From Desulfobacterales bacterium (GTDB lineage Bacteria > Desulfobacterota > Desulfobacteria > Desulfobacterales > JAAELO01): a stretch of 32,304 nucleotides of DNA. The position numbers and the translations under genes were made by a program. This document shows positions 1 to 7,178 of this stretch, one piece after another; the first letter of the stretch is position 1, and each line of letters begins with the position of its first letter. The notes under the pieces were generated by a model, which made no database searches, was not told where the DNA came from, and was given only the letters and a program-made list of their open reading frames with translations. The stretch covers positions 1 to 32,304 of the forward strand of contig JAAELO010000617.1 in NCBI GenBank assembly GCA_024226555.1. The letters run 5' to 3'.

Positions 1-423
1 CTCACCGTCAATTATAACCTCACTAATCAAGGAATTACTATGATATAAAACCCTACTCAACAACCTATCTCTATCTGGATTTTGGTCAATCATATCCAAA
101 TAATACTCATAATACATTCTATCTTCTTCATCCTCAAACACGTTTTCTTCTATATAATACAAAACATCCCCACATCTGTCACACCGCTTATATTTAACTA
201 TGTACTCTTCTTTAGTCGTTATATACATCTTAACACTATACCATATACACATCATTTCCTCGTAGCTATATGTACTCCACCTAGGTTGTCTATCAAAAGG
301 TATTTTAAGCACCTTCTCAAACCAATCGTCAAGTAATATGACTCCATACTGTTTAATATACTCCTTATGTAATTTTCCACCATAATTCAAACATCTTGCT
401 AATCTAAACTTTTTACCTATCAT
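1..423 (-). CDS. Unknown protein, truncated at the window's left edge
   Basis: An open frame of 141 codons runs leftward from an ATG at 423-421 to the window edge with no stop. A strong SD (GGGAGG) precedes the ATG by about 8 nt, and a consensus promoter lies just upstream. The protein is rich in Tyr, Asp and Glu and contains one CDRCGD (CxxC) pair near residue 85, which could bind metal if a second pair lies beyond the window. I do not recognise the family. The rightward 84-residue frame over the same DNA lacks an RBS and is a shadow. It is divergent from the HTH gene at 582 and shares an operator-like region with it, so joint regulation is likely. Confidence 0.75.
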   Translation of the reverse strand, partial: MIGKKFRLARCLNYGGKLHKEYIKQYGVILLDDWFEKVLKIPFDRQPRWSTYSYEEMMCIWYSVKMYITTKEEYIVKYKRCDRCGDVLYYIEENVFEDEEDRMYYEYYLDMIDQNPDRDRLLSRVLYHSNSLISEVIIDGE

Positions 424-462
424 CTTTATTACCTCCCATTAATTATATTGTGTAATAAATAC

Positions 463-491
463 ATTATATAGTGTAATTAATACATTGTCAA
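463..491 (-). promoter_or_regulatory. Consensus sigma-70 type promoter for the leftward gene at 1-423
   Basis: Read on the minus strand, TTGACA (491-486) and TATAAT (468-463) are separated by 17 nt, a perfect match to the vegetative consensus. Two operator-like repeats overlap it, one in the spacer and one just downstream of the -10 box, so it is probably repressed by a phage regulator. Confidence 0.75.
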
Positions 492-518
492 GCATAATTT
501 AGCAATTATACATTTTCC

Positions 519-547
519 TTGTGATTAATTAAACTCTATGGTATAAT
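519..547 (+). promoter_or_regulatory. Promoter for the small HTH gene at 582
   Basis: TTGTGA (519-524) and TATAAT (542-547) with a 17-nt spacer. The transcript would start about 28 nt before the ATG, and inverted operator-like half sites lie around that start point. Confidence 0.6.
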
Positions 548-581
548 TATTACACGACATAATGTATTGAGGTGATAACAG

Positions 582-827
582 ATGTCTATGCAGATGAAGA
601 TACAACATGAAATTAAAGGCGCCGCGGCTAGAGAGGGACTAACTTTAACTCAAGCTATAGACAAATGGAACAAGACGTATAATAAAAAACAAACGTTGAA
701 CAACATTAGTAATAAACTAAGAAATAACACAATTAGGTTCAATGAAGTTCAAGAATTATTAGATTCATTAGGTTATGATATTACTATTACTCGTCGGAGG
801 AATACCCAACAAGGAAAAGAAGAATAA
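582..827 (+). CDS. Small helix-turn-helix-like regulator, copy 1
   Basis: An 81-residue basic protein with SD GAGGTGAT 7 nt before the ATG and its own promoter. Residues about 20-65 share a pattern with the 97-residue protein at 1989-2282: a Thr-Gln pair, a segment ending in N-K-T-Y / S-K-V-Y, then N-x-S-x-K-x-R, then T-x-R-x-x-E-V and a Gly-Tyr/Phe-hydrophobic end. The layout is that of a short helical DNA-binding fold, although I cannot name the family. It ends in a Lys/Arg-rich tail. It faces the leftward antirepressor gene at 868, and a hairpin terminator overlaps its stop. A role as repressor of the adjacent divergent promoters is inferred. Confidence 0.7.
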   Translation: MSMQMKIQHEIKGAAAREGLTLTQAIDKWNKTYNKKQTLNNISNKLRNNTIRFNEVQELLDSLGYDITITRRRNTQQGKEE

Positions 828-840
828 TCTTCTCTTCCTT
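811..840. terminator. Two-way hairpin terminator between convergent genes
   Basis: AAGGAAAAGAAGA and TCTTCTCTTCCTT form a 13-bp stem, with one mismatch or G-U pair depending on the strand, around the loop ATAA. It spans the end of the HTH gene and lies about 30 bp from the end of the leftward gene at 868. The T-run is weak. Confidence 0.45.
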
Positions 841-867
841 TACATATGTAATATTTTTACAGGTGTA

Positions 868-1770
868 CTAAATTAGATATTTCTTACCCCACCAATGAGG
901 TCGAACATAATCTATTTCACTTACTTTACCTGTTAATGGATTAATTTTATTACCATATTTAGCTTTACACATTTTTAGCAGCATTTGTTCTCGTTGGGCA
1001 AAATCAAACTCCATATCTAACAGTAATATATGTTGCTTCAACATGAATGTTAACCTTTCTAAACAACTAATAACAACTCTATCTCTTGTTTTTCCATCGT
1101 TTGGCGCTTTAAAAACACCATTCAAATTTTTAGCTGTAGTTCCAAATAACATAATATTTATTAAATCTGCATTACTAGTATATATATATTCATTTTCTGG
1201 TCTTGTTCCATATTTTTCTTTATATCTGGCTTTTAATTTGCTATTTATTTCTTTATTTAATGGTTTTTGTGGCTCTCTGGTATTAATTCTTTTAATGTTT
1301 CGTTTAATGGCAGCTTCCATTTTAATAAAATAATCACAAACTAAATCTCCCATTTCATTATTTTGTCTCATTGCTATTTTCTTAGCACAATCAAGTGTTA
1401 ATGAAATAATCCTTCTAGGAGTACCTTTTGCAACAGTTGGGGATTCCCCCAAGTGGTAATCCACGCCTTCTTTGCAACGACATCTAATTAATTTTCCTTG
1501 AGATTTAATTCTTCCCTTATCATCTTTCCTGTCTTCGAGCAACCATTTATTATGATTATCTTTGACCTTTAATTCTATACATAGAGTTTCGCCATCAACA
1601 ATAAATCCCCCATTGTCTTCTTGTGTTAATTGAGGAAGTTGTTTCTGATATTTCATAATCAGATCAATTTCCCAATCTTCAAATTCTAATAATTGCAATC
1701 CTTTCTTTGTGAAAACTTCGATTTTCTTTTCTGTCCCATTGATGTTAATTTTAATTTTTCTTGTACACAT
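868..1770 (-). CDS. Phage antirepressor with AntA-type domain
   Basis: A 300-residue protein with SD AGGAG about 9 nt before the ATG. Residues about 58-155 carry the AntA/AntB antirepressor pattern: a short FIVDGETLCIELKVK-like start, a tryptophan-containing NKWLLEDR segment, a GVDYHL motif and the typical LTLDCAKKIAMRQNNEMGD block followed by a YFIKME-like helix. In the AntA family this domain inactivates prophage repressors. The C-terminal half (about 175-300) is basic and unrecognised. The gene is leftward and faces the HTH gene at 582. The same arrangement recurs at 1989-3315, so the two pairs look like duplicated switch modules. Confidence 0.75.
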   Translation of the reverse strand: MCTRKIKININGTEKKIEVFTKKGLQLLEFEDWEIDLIMKYQKQLPQLTQEDNGGFIVDGETLCIELKVKDNHNKWLLEDRKDDKGRIKSQGKLIRCRCKEGVDYHLGESPTVAKGTPRRIISLTLDCAKKIAMRQNNEMGDLVCDYFIKMEAAIKRNIKRINTREPQKPLNKEINSKLKARYKEKYGTRPENEYIYTSNADLINIMLFGTTAKNLNGVFKAPNDGKTRDRVVISCLERLTFMLKQHILLLDMEFDFAQREQMLLKMCKAKYGNKINPLTGKVSEIDYVRPHWWGKKYLI

Positions 1771-1895
1771 AAATAAATTCTCCTAGTGACGGTCACCACC
1801 CATTTATTTTTGAGCATCAAAAAAGACCACTCAAAAGAAGATAGGATGTGTGTATCCATACATTCTTTTCAATAGTCTTTATGGAAGTATATAAC

Positions 1896-1930
1896 AAAAG
1901 ACTGTCAATAGTGGCAGTCTTTTATTTACT
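1896..1930. terminator. Hairpin terminator, usable from both sides
   Basis: AAAAGACTG and CAGTCTTTT form a perfect 9-bp stem with a 10-nt loop, and the A/T tracts act as a T-run on either strand. It insulates the module at 519-1770 from the one at 1937-3315. Confidence 0.65.
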
Positions 1931-1936
1931 GCATAG

Positions 1937-1965
1937 TTTACTTCTGAGGCATAGCATAGTATAAT
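1937..1965 (+). promoter_or_regulatory. Promoter for the second HTH gene
   Basis: TTTACT (1937-1942) and TATAAT (1960-1965) with a 17-nt spacer. The ATG lies at 1989 with SD GAGAGGTGAT. Confidence 0.55.
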
Positions 1966-1988
1966 TAAATTGAGAGGTGATATAAAGT

Positions 1989-2282
1989 ATGTTAAATATT
2001 AAGGCTAAAATCACAGAAGCAGGTTTTACAATAACTCAAGTTGCAGAAGAATTAAGTAAAGTATATGAAAGTAAATATACTATGCATAATCTCAGTAAGA
2101 AAATAAGAACTGGTACTCTACGATATTCAGAAGTAGAGCAAATAGCAAAGATCATTGGGTTTGAGATTATTTGGCTTAATCCTATAACACACGATATAAT
2201 ATTAAAGGATGAAATAGATACTGAAAAGCTTTCACGAAAACAAAAGGCACAATTAGCTGTCATATTAAGGGATTTGAAATAA
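1989..2282 (+). CDS. Small helix-turn-helix-like regulator, copy 2
   Basis: A 97-residue protein, paralogous in pattern to the product of 582-827 over its first 60 residues: ITQVAEELSKVYESKYT, NLSKKIRTGTLRYSEVEQI, then a GFEI end. It carries an extra C-terminal segment (about 65-97) ending in a short Lys-rich helix. Downstream DNA shares the 15-mer TCTTCCTTTACATAT with the DNA after the first copy, which supports duplication of the whole module. It faces the leftward antirepressor-like gene at 2371. A DNA-binding role is inferred from the shared fold pattern and position. Confidence 0.7.
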   Translation: MLNIKAKITEAGFTITQVAEELSKVYESKYTMHNLSKKIRTGTLRYSEVEQIAKIIGFEIIWLNPITHDIILKDEIDTEKLSRKQKAQLAVILRDLK

Positions 2283-2370
2283 AGGTTAAAATCTTCCTTT
2301 ACATATATGTTTTAATAATAAGCTTATTTCTGATTTTCCAATTAAACCTTATATTCAATTTTTCTATTGT

Positions 2371-3315
2371 CTAACTTACAACTTCTTCTGCTTTTGCTAT
2401 TACATGTTGAAAATATAATTTGTTAATGAATGATCTTAATTCTTCCCTATTTGTAATCTGATAAAACTTTTCATAATACCAATTTTCCTTCAACCATTCA
2501 TCAATTCTTTTGACACATTCATTGTAATTCCATTTATAGCATTCAGAACCTGTGTTTTGGTCAATGTATGTATCAGCGTATTGTGGCACTTTATCATCGT
2601 ATGGCTTTGTATTTTTACATGATTTCTTTGCAATCCCTATAACCTTTAATAACTTTCCGACGGTCTTACTACCAATTTTAACATTGAAACATCCACCTAA
2701 TAATGCTTGATTCATGAGTTTAATTTTTGATTGAGTAAGTTTTGACTGACCCTGTAAAGCGCCATCTATATTTTGTATATGTCTATTTATATATGTTCTA
2801 TATTTATTAAGAGCTAAAGCCATATCTAACTCATTTTCGGATTGTATTACTTTTAGTAACAATTCATTTTCGGTTTCAATATTTATCGTCAATTGTTCTT
2901 GAGTATCTTCCATGTGGTCTAGTAACAAACGTCTTACTTCTTGAGCCACCTTAGAATCACGCAATAACATGCCAATATTAAGAACTGCTCTTTTAGTGAA
3001 AATATTTGACCCTCTTCTTGAAATCTTTAATTCAGACATGATGTCTGATTTAAGATTTCCCATCAAAGAAGCTAAGTCCTTATATGTTTTATACGCCAAA
3101 CCATTCTCAGATAATTCCTTTTTATTTCTTTGCATACATTTTTCTAAAGTTTTAAAATCAATTTCGTAATAATCAGATACCATCTTTGCAGTCAATATCT
3201 CAGTATTAGGTAATGTTATTAACTTCTTAATCTTATCTAATACATTCACTCTATCAACGAAACTGTGTCTATACTCCATATCGTTAATTAACTGTTCTTG
3301 ATTTTTATTGTCCAT
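2371..3315 (-). CDS. Antirepressor-like protein with ORF6N/BRO-type N-terminal domain
   Basis: A 314-residue protein. Residues about 35-135 show a pattern common in phage and plasmid regulators: a VSDYYEIDFKTLEKC segment, a QRNKKELSENG segment and the block RAVLNIGMLLRDSKVAQEVR ending in LLLD. I assign it loosely to the ORF6N/BRO antirepressor group. The C-terminal part (about 190-314) is basic and unrecognised. The start is set by SD AAAAGGAG 8 nt upstream. That SD lies in an 11-bp stem which competes with a 15-bp stem further upstream (see 3319-3460), so translation may be controlled by RNA pairing. It faces HTH copy 2. Confidence 0.6.
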   Translation of the reverse strand: MDNKNQEQLINDMEYRHSFVDRVNVLDKIKKLITLPNTEILTAKMVSDYYEIDFKTLEKCMQRNKKELSENGLAYKTYKDLASLMGNLKSDIMSELKISRRGSNIFTKRAVLNIGMLLRDSKVAQEVRRLLLDHMEDTQEQLTINIETENELLLKVIQSENELDMALALNKYRTYINRHIQNIDGALQGQSKLTQSKIKLMNQALLGGCFNVKIGSKTVGKLLKVIGIAKKSCKNTKPYDDKVPQYADTYIDQNTGSECYKWNYNECVKRIDEWLKENWYYEKFYQITNREELRSFINKLYFQHVIAKAEEVVS

Positions 3316-3318
3316 TCA

Positions 3319-3460
3319 TTTCTCCTTTTCTTATTAACTAATTTTCTATATAAAAGGAGAAAACACTTGTTTTTTTAACTTAATAGTTTTATAATAGCAC
3401 TTGTCTAAGGTTTTATTATAAAATTATTTTTAAGGTTTAATTGGTAAGTGCTTTCTCCTT
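3319..3460 (-). promoter_or_regulatory. Leader with two mutually exclusive stems over the RBS of the gene at 2371
   Basis: On the minus strand the gene's SD segment AAAAGGAGAAA (3329-3319) is perfectly complementary over 11 bp to TTTCTCCTTTT (3362-3352). That same anti-SD segment is also part of a 15-bp stem: AAGGAGAAAGCACTT (3460-3446) with AAGTGTTTTCTCCTT (3368-3354), one G-U pair. A 10-bp AT inverted repeat lies inside the larger loop. The outer arm thus mimics the RBS and could free it. The P1/P7 C4 antisense RNA controls ant by similar RBS mimicry. A 107-bp miniature element with 15-bp terminal repeats is the alternative reading. Confidence 0.5.
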
Positions 3461-3486
3461 GAATAGCATTTTCCAATTATTTTTTG

Positions 3487-4152
3487 CTATATTTCACAGC
3501 AACTTTTTTTAACTCTGATCTCAGCACCTTTACCATTAACTCCGCTATAAATTGAACTGATATATGTACAAATCGTTTCTTTTCCATCTACAACCTTACA
3601 AACCGTTGTAATAAGCTTACTTTCATACATAGTGCTATTTATCATTTTCTTATAAGAAGTATGTAATCCAATATTATATTCTAGTATCTTTTTGACTGCA
3701 CCTATGTATAAATCATACAACTCCTCAATGGAATAATGACTTAACTGCATCTTCCCATATGAATATGTATATAGCCCAATAAAATCAAACCAATTACCAA
3801 TGATAGATATTCTCTTATATCCTAACTTTCTTATTAATCTATAAAGCCTACCACCATATTGCAATTCTACTATCAATTCTTGTTTCTGTTCAGAATTACA
3901 TTCATCATCATTATCTCGAATTAACTTATCCCTAACAGTTTTCTCAATAGTCATTAGTTCTTCAATATCGAGATCTTCTACATTCTGAAAATCACCTAAC
4001 ATATCAAACCAACTATTCATCGAATCACATTCGTCATTCTGATGCTCGAATATCTTGTGTAGATAACCCCTGTACTGTAGATTCTTTATAGATTGCTCTT
4101 TTGCTTTCTGTAGTAAACTCTTTGATAGATTTGTGTCTAGTTTATTAGTCAT
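3487..4152 (-). CDS. Unknown 221-residue protein
   Basis: A leftward gene with a very strong SD (AAGGAGGAG, 5 nt before the ATG) and its own promoter at 4291-4319. The sequence is mostly helical and mixed in charge. Two similar segments (a tyrosine-rich RGYLHKIFEHQND piece near 28 and a GGRLYRLIRKLGY piece near 100, each followed by a W-F-D motif) suggest an internal duplication of about 70 residues. Residues about 185-221 look like a beta-rich end finishing in KKSCCEI. There is no signal peptide or transmembrane segment. I recognise no family. It stands alone in an accessory zone between regulator genes and a membrane protein. Confidence 0.65.
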   Translation of the reverse strand: MTNKLDTNLSKSLLQKAKEQSIKNLQYRGYLHKIFEHQNDECDSMNSWFDMLGDFQNVEDLDIEELMTIEKTVRDKLIRDNDDECNSEQKQELIVELQYGGRLYRLIRKLGYKRISIIGNWFDFIGLYTYSYGKMQLSHYSIEELYDLYIGAVKKILEYNIGLHTSYKKMINSTMYESKLITTVCKVVDGKETICTYISSIYSGVNGKGAEIRVKKSCCEI

Positions 4153-4454
4153 TTAGTCTCCTCCTTATAACTGAAATGTGTCATTTACATCTTAAAAGAA
4201 TTATACTTCAACACAACCTGACATTACCATGACATATTTTTTATTGCTAAATAAATAAATGTATCATATATTTGTTATGCTTATAAATATATAATATAAT
4301 ACACAGGAATATATGTCAACACACAAATAACATATATTTGCAATTAAGTATAAATTTATTTATCAATCTATCAATAATCAATTAATACAAGTCATATTTT
4401 CTAAACCTCATAATAAATTATAACCTCTATTAATCAATTCAAGCCAACAGATTA
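4153..4454. other. AT-rich intergenic stretch with a promoter
   Basis: About 300 bp without a gene. It holds the promoter at 4291-4319 and two short related sequences (ATCATATATTTG near 4263 and ACATATATTTG near 4329). The first partly resembles the ATATATGATATA box found upstream of the leftward control genes. Nothing else is visible. Confidence 0.4.
4291..4319 (-). promoter_or_regulatory. Promoter for the gene at 3487-4152
   Basis: On the minus strand, TTGACA (4319-4314) and TATTAT (4296-4291) with a 17-nt spacer. Confidence 0.6.
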
Positions 4455-4655
4455 TCAATCCATTGGCTTATCATTTTTACATTTATCATATTTCAATTTT
4501 TGTCCAATCACAATAATTGACATACTCAGTGCGATGCAAATACTCATTACAATATTACTGCCTTTATGATAAGTCTGAATCATTGAAAGCATAGTTAGTA
4601 ATATTGTCATCAGTACTATACCTAATACTGTTATAAAACTGGCATATTTAGTCAT
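4455..4655 (-). CDS. Small two-helix membrane protein
   Basis: A 66-residue protein with two hydrophobic segments, about residues 5-25 and 33-51, joined by a short loop (QTYHKGSN), and a charged Lys/Asp-rich tail. The form fits a small inner-membrane protein. Holins have this shape, but there is no endolysin next to it, so a holin role is not supported. SD AGAGGATGG precedes the ATG, and a separate promoter is present at 4686-4715, so it can be expressed alone, for example in the lysogen. Confidence 0.65.
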   Translation of the reverse strand: MTKYASFITVLGIVLMTILLTMLSMIQTYHKGSNIVMSICIALSMSIIVIGQKLKYDKCKNDKPMD

Positions 4656-4685
4656 ACAACCATCCTCTGCATGTTAGTAATACTT

Positions 4686-4715
4686 AGTATACCATAATGT
4701 GGTAGAAGCTGTAAA
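4686..4715 (-). promoter_or_regulatory. Promoter for the small membrane protein
   Basis: On the minus strand, TTTACA (4715-4710) and TATACT (4691-4686) with an 18-nt spacer. Confidence 0.5.
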
Positions 4716-4725
4716 TGACTTGAAT

Positions 4726-4989
4726 TTAATGATTCAATAAGTCATTCTCTATATCTGAGAATGTATTTCCATATGTAAAATTAATAATCTTAATACCATT
4801 AAAAGTCTTCAGTGTTAGATCATCATTATAAGTTTTCTTATAGTATACTAACTTACTTTTGAAGTTAGGGTTTTCATTGATGATAATCTCTGGTTTCTTA
4901 AAACCTTTCATCTGAACTAAAACACCAACATAATTAACTTGCTTGTCAATAGCTACTTTGAAACATCTTTCTAGATTTCTAATTGTCAA
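4726..4989 (-). CDS. Small protein overlapping the recombinase gene
   Basis: An 87-residue protein whose likely start is a TTG at 4989, overlapping the end of the recombinase gene by 11 bp. The nearest SD (GGGAG) lies about 12 nt away, so expression probably depends on coupling to the recombinase. The sequence alternates beta-like segments (YVGVLVQMKG, PEIIINEN, LVYYKKTY, IKIINFTYG) and resembles a compact single-domain protein. I do not know the family. The tight overlap suggests a partner or regulator of the recombinase, such as a directionality factor, but no DNA-binding motif is evident. Confidence 0.6.
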   Translation of the reverse strand: MTIRNLERCFKVAIDKQVNYVGVLVQMKGFKKPEIIINENPNFKSKLVYYKKTYNDDLTLKTFNGIKIINFTYGNTFSDIENDLLNH

Positions 4990-6022
4990 TGCTTATTTCA
5001 TCTCCCTTCTCTTGACCAAAAATTCCTTTTAGCTTGGAAATCTCTTTCCAGTTTCTATCTTTATCTTCAATATCATTATAGATATTATACATATCTGCTG
5101 ATTTCCATTTCATAACAGCTACAATAAAATCACTACTACATCCTTTACGAGTGAGATCAGATACTATAAAATGTCTGAAACAATGGGCATATAAGTCCAT
5201 ATCTAATATTTTTTCCCATTGCCTAATCCAGCTATTAACAGTAGAAACTTTAACAGGCTCACCGTTACTTTTAATGAACATACTATTATGATCTTTATTT
5301 TTTTCTTTCATTATCCTTACTCGTTCTGGTAGCCATAATTTAAACAATGGTAAAAACACATCTTTTATTATGTATCTTGACATCATAGTTCCTTTCTTTC
5401 CATGACCTTTGGTTTTGATGTCATCAGTAGTCTCTAAGAATAAATCTCCAAAAGCAGTATGTGACTCGTCTATTAGATCTACTCCAATAATAATAGATTC
5501 ACTTATTCTCGCTCCACTAGCAGCCAATAACATTAAATAAGTTGCCTGTTGAAGTTTGTTTTGTTCAAGCAGTGCATCTCTTAATTCATATACTTTCTCT
5601 GGCAATAAAACTGTTTTCTTTCTTACAGGTGTTTTAGGCACTTTGGGAACTGCTTTTTTAGTTAAATTTTTAAACTCAGGATAATCCTCGTCAAGGTAAT
5701 CTTCAATAAAATCACTAAAACTACTCATCAAACTTCTCATTCTAGAGTATCTATTTCCACTCCATTTTAAATCTAATAATCCATAGTCAAAGAACTCTGC
5801 AAGCTCTATTTTCTTTGTGTCTATGAAAAACTTATTATCATTATATAAATAGTTGTAGCAAAAATATATATTTAGATCAGATTGATAATTTACAATAGTG
5901 ACATCAGAACACTGAGCATTTTTCTTTCTCAAAAATTGATTTATTAATTTTTTATTTTTAGAGTTAATTTTTTCGATAATTTCTGGAGATGTTATTATTT
6001 TTCTAAATGTTTTTCTAGCCAC
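4979..6022 (-). CDS. Tyrosine recombinase with a full catalytic set
   Basis: The start is taken as the GTG at 6022, 6 nt after SD AAGGGGTGAT. The longer TTG frame from 6067 has no SD. This gives 347 residues. The N-terminal part (about 1-120) has the helical core-binding pattern. The catalytic domain shows the first Arg in GARISE (R172), a beta-hairpin Lys in TKGHGKKG (about K205), HCFRH for HxxR (H280, R283), W306 in place of the second His, and the tyrosine in MYNIYND (Y315). All expected residues are present, so it is probably active. SPbeta also carries a tyrosine recombinase (YomM) in its late region, which is a possible counterpart. Confidence 0.85.
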   Translation of the reverse strand: MARKTFRKIITSPEIIEKINSKNKKLINQFLRKKNAQCSDVTIVNYQSDLNIYFCYNYLYNDNKFFIDTKKIELAEFFDYGLLDLKWSGNRYSRMRSLMSSFSDFIEDYLDEDYPEFKNLTKKAVPKVPKTPVRKKTVLLPEKVYELRDALLEQNKLQQATYLMLLAASGARISESIIIGVDLIDESHTAFGDLFLETTDDIKTKGHGKKGTMMSRYIIKDVFLPLFKLWLPERVRIMKEKNKDHNSMFIKSNGEPVKVSTVNSWIRQWEKILDMDLYAHCFRHFIVSDLTRKGCSSDFIVAVMKWKSADMYNIYNDIEDKDRNWKEISKLKGIFGQEKGDEISIDN

Positions 6023-6078
6023 TATATCACCCCTTGTATGTTTAATAATAGGGCTGACAAAAGTCAACCCATATATTC

Positions 6079-6894
6079 TTAAGACGCTTGTGTTTTAATA
6101 TAATCTTTCTTAATCAAGAATTTCCATAACCATTCAATTCCTTTAGGAGTTACTTTGGTTGTAGATGATATTTTTTGTGTACCATAACCATTATCATAAG
6201 TTGAAGTTTTTAATTTAAAATAACCACTATTGATATATCTTTGTTGTGGATTGTTCTTTTCGACCCCAAATGTCATAAGCACTTGTTCATCACGTAAAAT
6301 AGTACATAATTTATTCCTGCCAATAACAGTTTTACCAGCACGTTCATTAAACAATTTTGCAACTTCTCCAAGATTAACTAATCCGTCTGAAGTGACTATT
6401 CTATCGGCAAGTTCAACTTTTGGTTTTTGTTCTTCAATAATTTCATCTTTCTCTAATATTAACTTTTGTTGATTTTCAATATTATCAAATAGACCTTTAA
6501 TTAGTTGCTTAGTACCATCATCTAATGTTCCAAAGTATGTATTGACCATTAAATCACTATTACCAATATATCCGCCTGTTTTCATAACTCTGGGAATTAC
6601 TTCGTCAAATATCCATGATTCAAATTCGACTGCGCCATCTAGTTGACACTTTGCTGCTAATCTTACAACATCTCCTTCAGGTATTACAATTACGTCAATT
6701 GTTTTAGTTTTACTTTGTGGATGGGGTATGCCTTGTTTTAGGGTATACCTACAATGATCATTAATAGCATTGTTTGGTTTCTTATATCCCAATGCCTTAG
6801 CCACATCATTTGCTACAAACATTACCTTATCATCAATTAATACTGTTCTAACCTTACCAAATCTTTCATTGTTAAAAATCTTTAAACCTTTCAT
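6079..6894 (-). CDS. BRO-type phage antirepressor (Bro-N plus C-terminal ANT/KilA-C-like domain)
   Basis: The start is taken as the ATG at 6894, 9 nt after SD GAGGTG. An in-frame ATG at 6912 lies before that SD. The N-terminal about 105 residues are a textbook Bro-N domain: FGKVRTVLIDDKVMFVANDV, AKALGYKKPNNAI, VIPEGDVVRLAAKC and ESWIFDEVIPRVMKTGGY. The C-terminal half has the ANT/KilA-C pattern: LADRIVTSDGLVNLGEVAK, then GRNKLCTILRDEQVLM, then a TTKVTPKGIEWLWKFL end. These proteins bind DNA or repressors in phage switches. The gene stands alone after the late operon's terminator, and its leader carries four to five tandem repeats. Confidence 0.9.
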   Translation of the reverse strand: MKGLKIFNNERFGKVRTVLIDDKVMFVANDVAKALGYKKPNNAINDHCRYTLKQGIPHPQSKTKTIDVIVIPEGDVVRLAAKCQLDGAVEFESWIFDEVIPRVMKTGGYIGNSDLMVNTYFGTLDDGTKQLIKGLFDNIENQQKLILEKDEIIEEQKPKVELADRIVTSDGLVNLGEVAKLFNERAGKTVIGRNKLCTILRDEQVLMTFGVEKNNPQQRYINSGYFKLKTSTYDNGYGTQKISSTTKVTPKGIEWLWKFLIKKDYIKTQAS

Positions 6895-6908
6895 ATATAT
6901 ACTACACC

Positions 6909-7077
6909 TCATAATTCAGTAGCCTTTCACCTATAATGTCTTCCCTGTTTGCAAGCATCTCACCTTGCATTATTCACTGTTATGAGGGTAATGGGCTATT
7001 TTCACTTCCCATAAATTTTCTCTGTTACTAAGGCATCTCACTCGTAATTTCTTCCCTGTCTCCAAAGCGTCTCACCG
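6909..7077 (-). repeat. Tandem 33-bp leader repeats upstream of the BRO gene
   Basis: Three clear copies lie at 7077-7045, 7044-7012 and 6966-6934 on the minus strand. The first two abut with an exact 33-bp period. The shared core is GGTGAGATGC, a variable 5-7 nt, AACAGGGAAGA, then ATTA. A partial copy (GGTGAAAGGC) abuts the third at 6933-6909, and a degenerate one with an insertion fills 7011-6967. They sit between the late-operon terminator and the BRO start, so they are either leader-RNA elements or protein-binding sites for this gene. Confidence 0.6.
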
Positions 7078-7114
7078 TTGGAATAATCCTCACTGTTTTA
7101 ATTTTTTGCATAAT

Positions 7115-7139
7115 AAAAAAGCCCATAAATACGGACTTT
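7115..7139 (-). terminator. Terminator of the late operon
   Basis: On the minus strand AAAGTCC, an 8-nt loop and GGGCTTT form a 7-bp stem (one G-U pair) running into a T-run at 7120-7115. It follows the last late gene (stop at 7179) by about 40 nt. Confidence 0.75.
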
Positions 7140-7178
7140 CTACTACTTAACATTCTTTTAAAATCGCTAATTTATATA

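Larger units (their letters stand above)
450..570. repeat. Operator-like repeats between divergent promoters
   Basis: The motif GTGTAATaAATACATT occurs at 450-466 and again, with one change, at 471-487, exactly 21 bp (two helical turns) apart. Each copy contains the dyad TGTA-n5-TACA. Related inverted pieces (TAATTATTACAC near 543-555 and ATAATGTATT near 559-568) lie around the start of the rightward transcript. The arrangement suggests cooperative binding of a dimeric repressor controlling both promoters. The small HTH protein encoded at 582 is the obvious candidate ligand, but this is inference. Confidence 0.5.

Noticed and set aside
82-336. Rightward 84-residue frame at the left edge
   Set aside because: No SD or promoter. 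The opposite strand carries an uninterrupted frame with a strong SD and a consensus promoter, so this is its shadow.
4455-4655. Small membrane protein considered as a holin
   Set aside because: There is no adjacent endolysin or lysis cassette, and it has its own sigma-70-type promoter in a regulatory zone. Shape alone is not enough.
6909-7077. Repeat array considered as CRISPR
   Set aside because: The copies abut or are separated by degenerate copies rather than by uniform unique spacers, and no cas gene is near.
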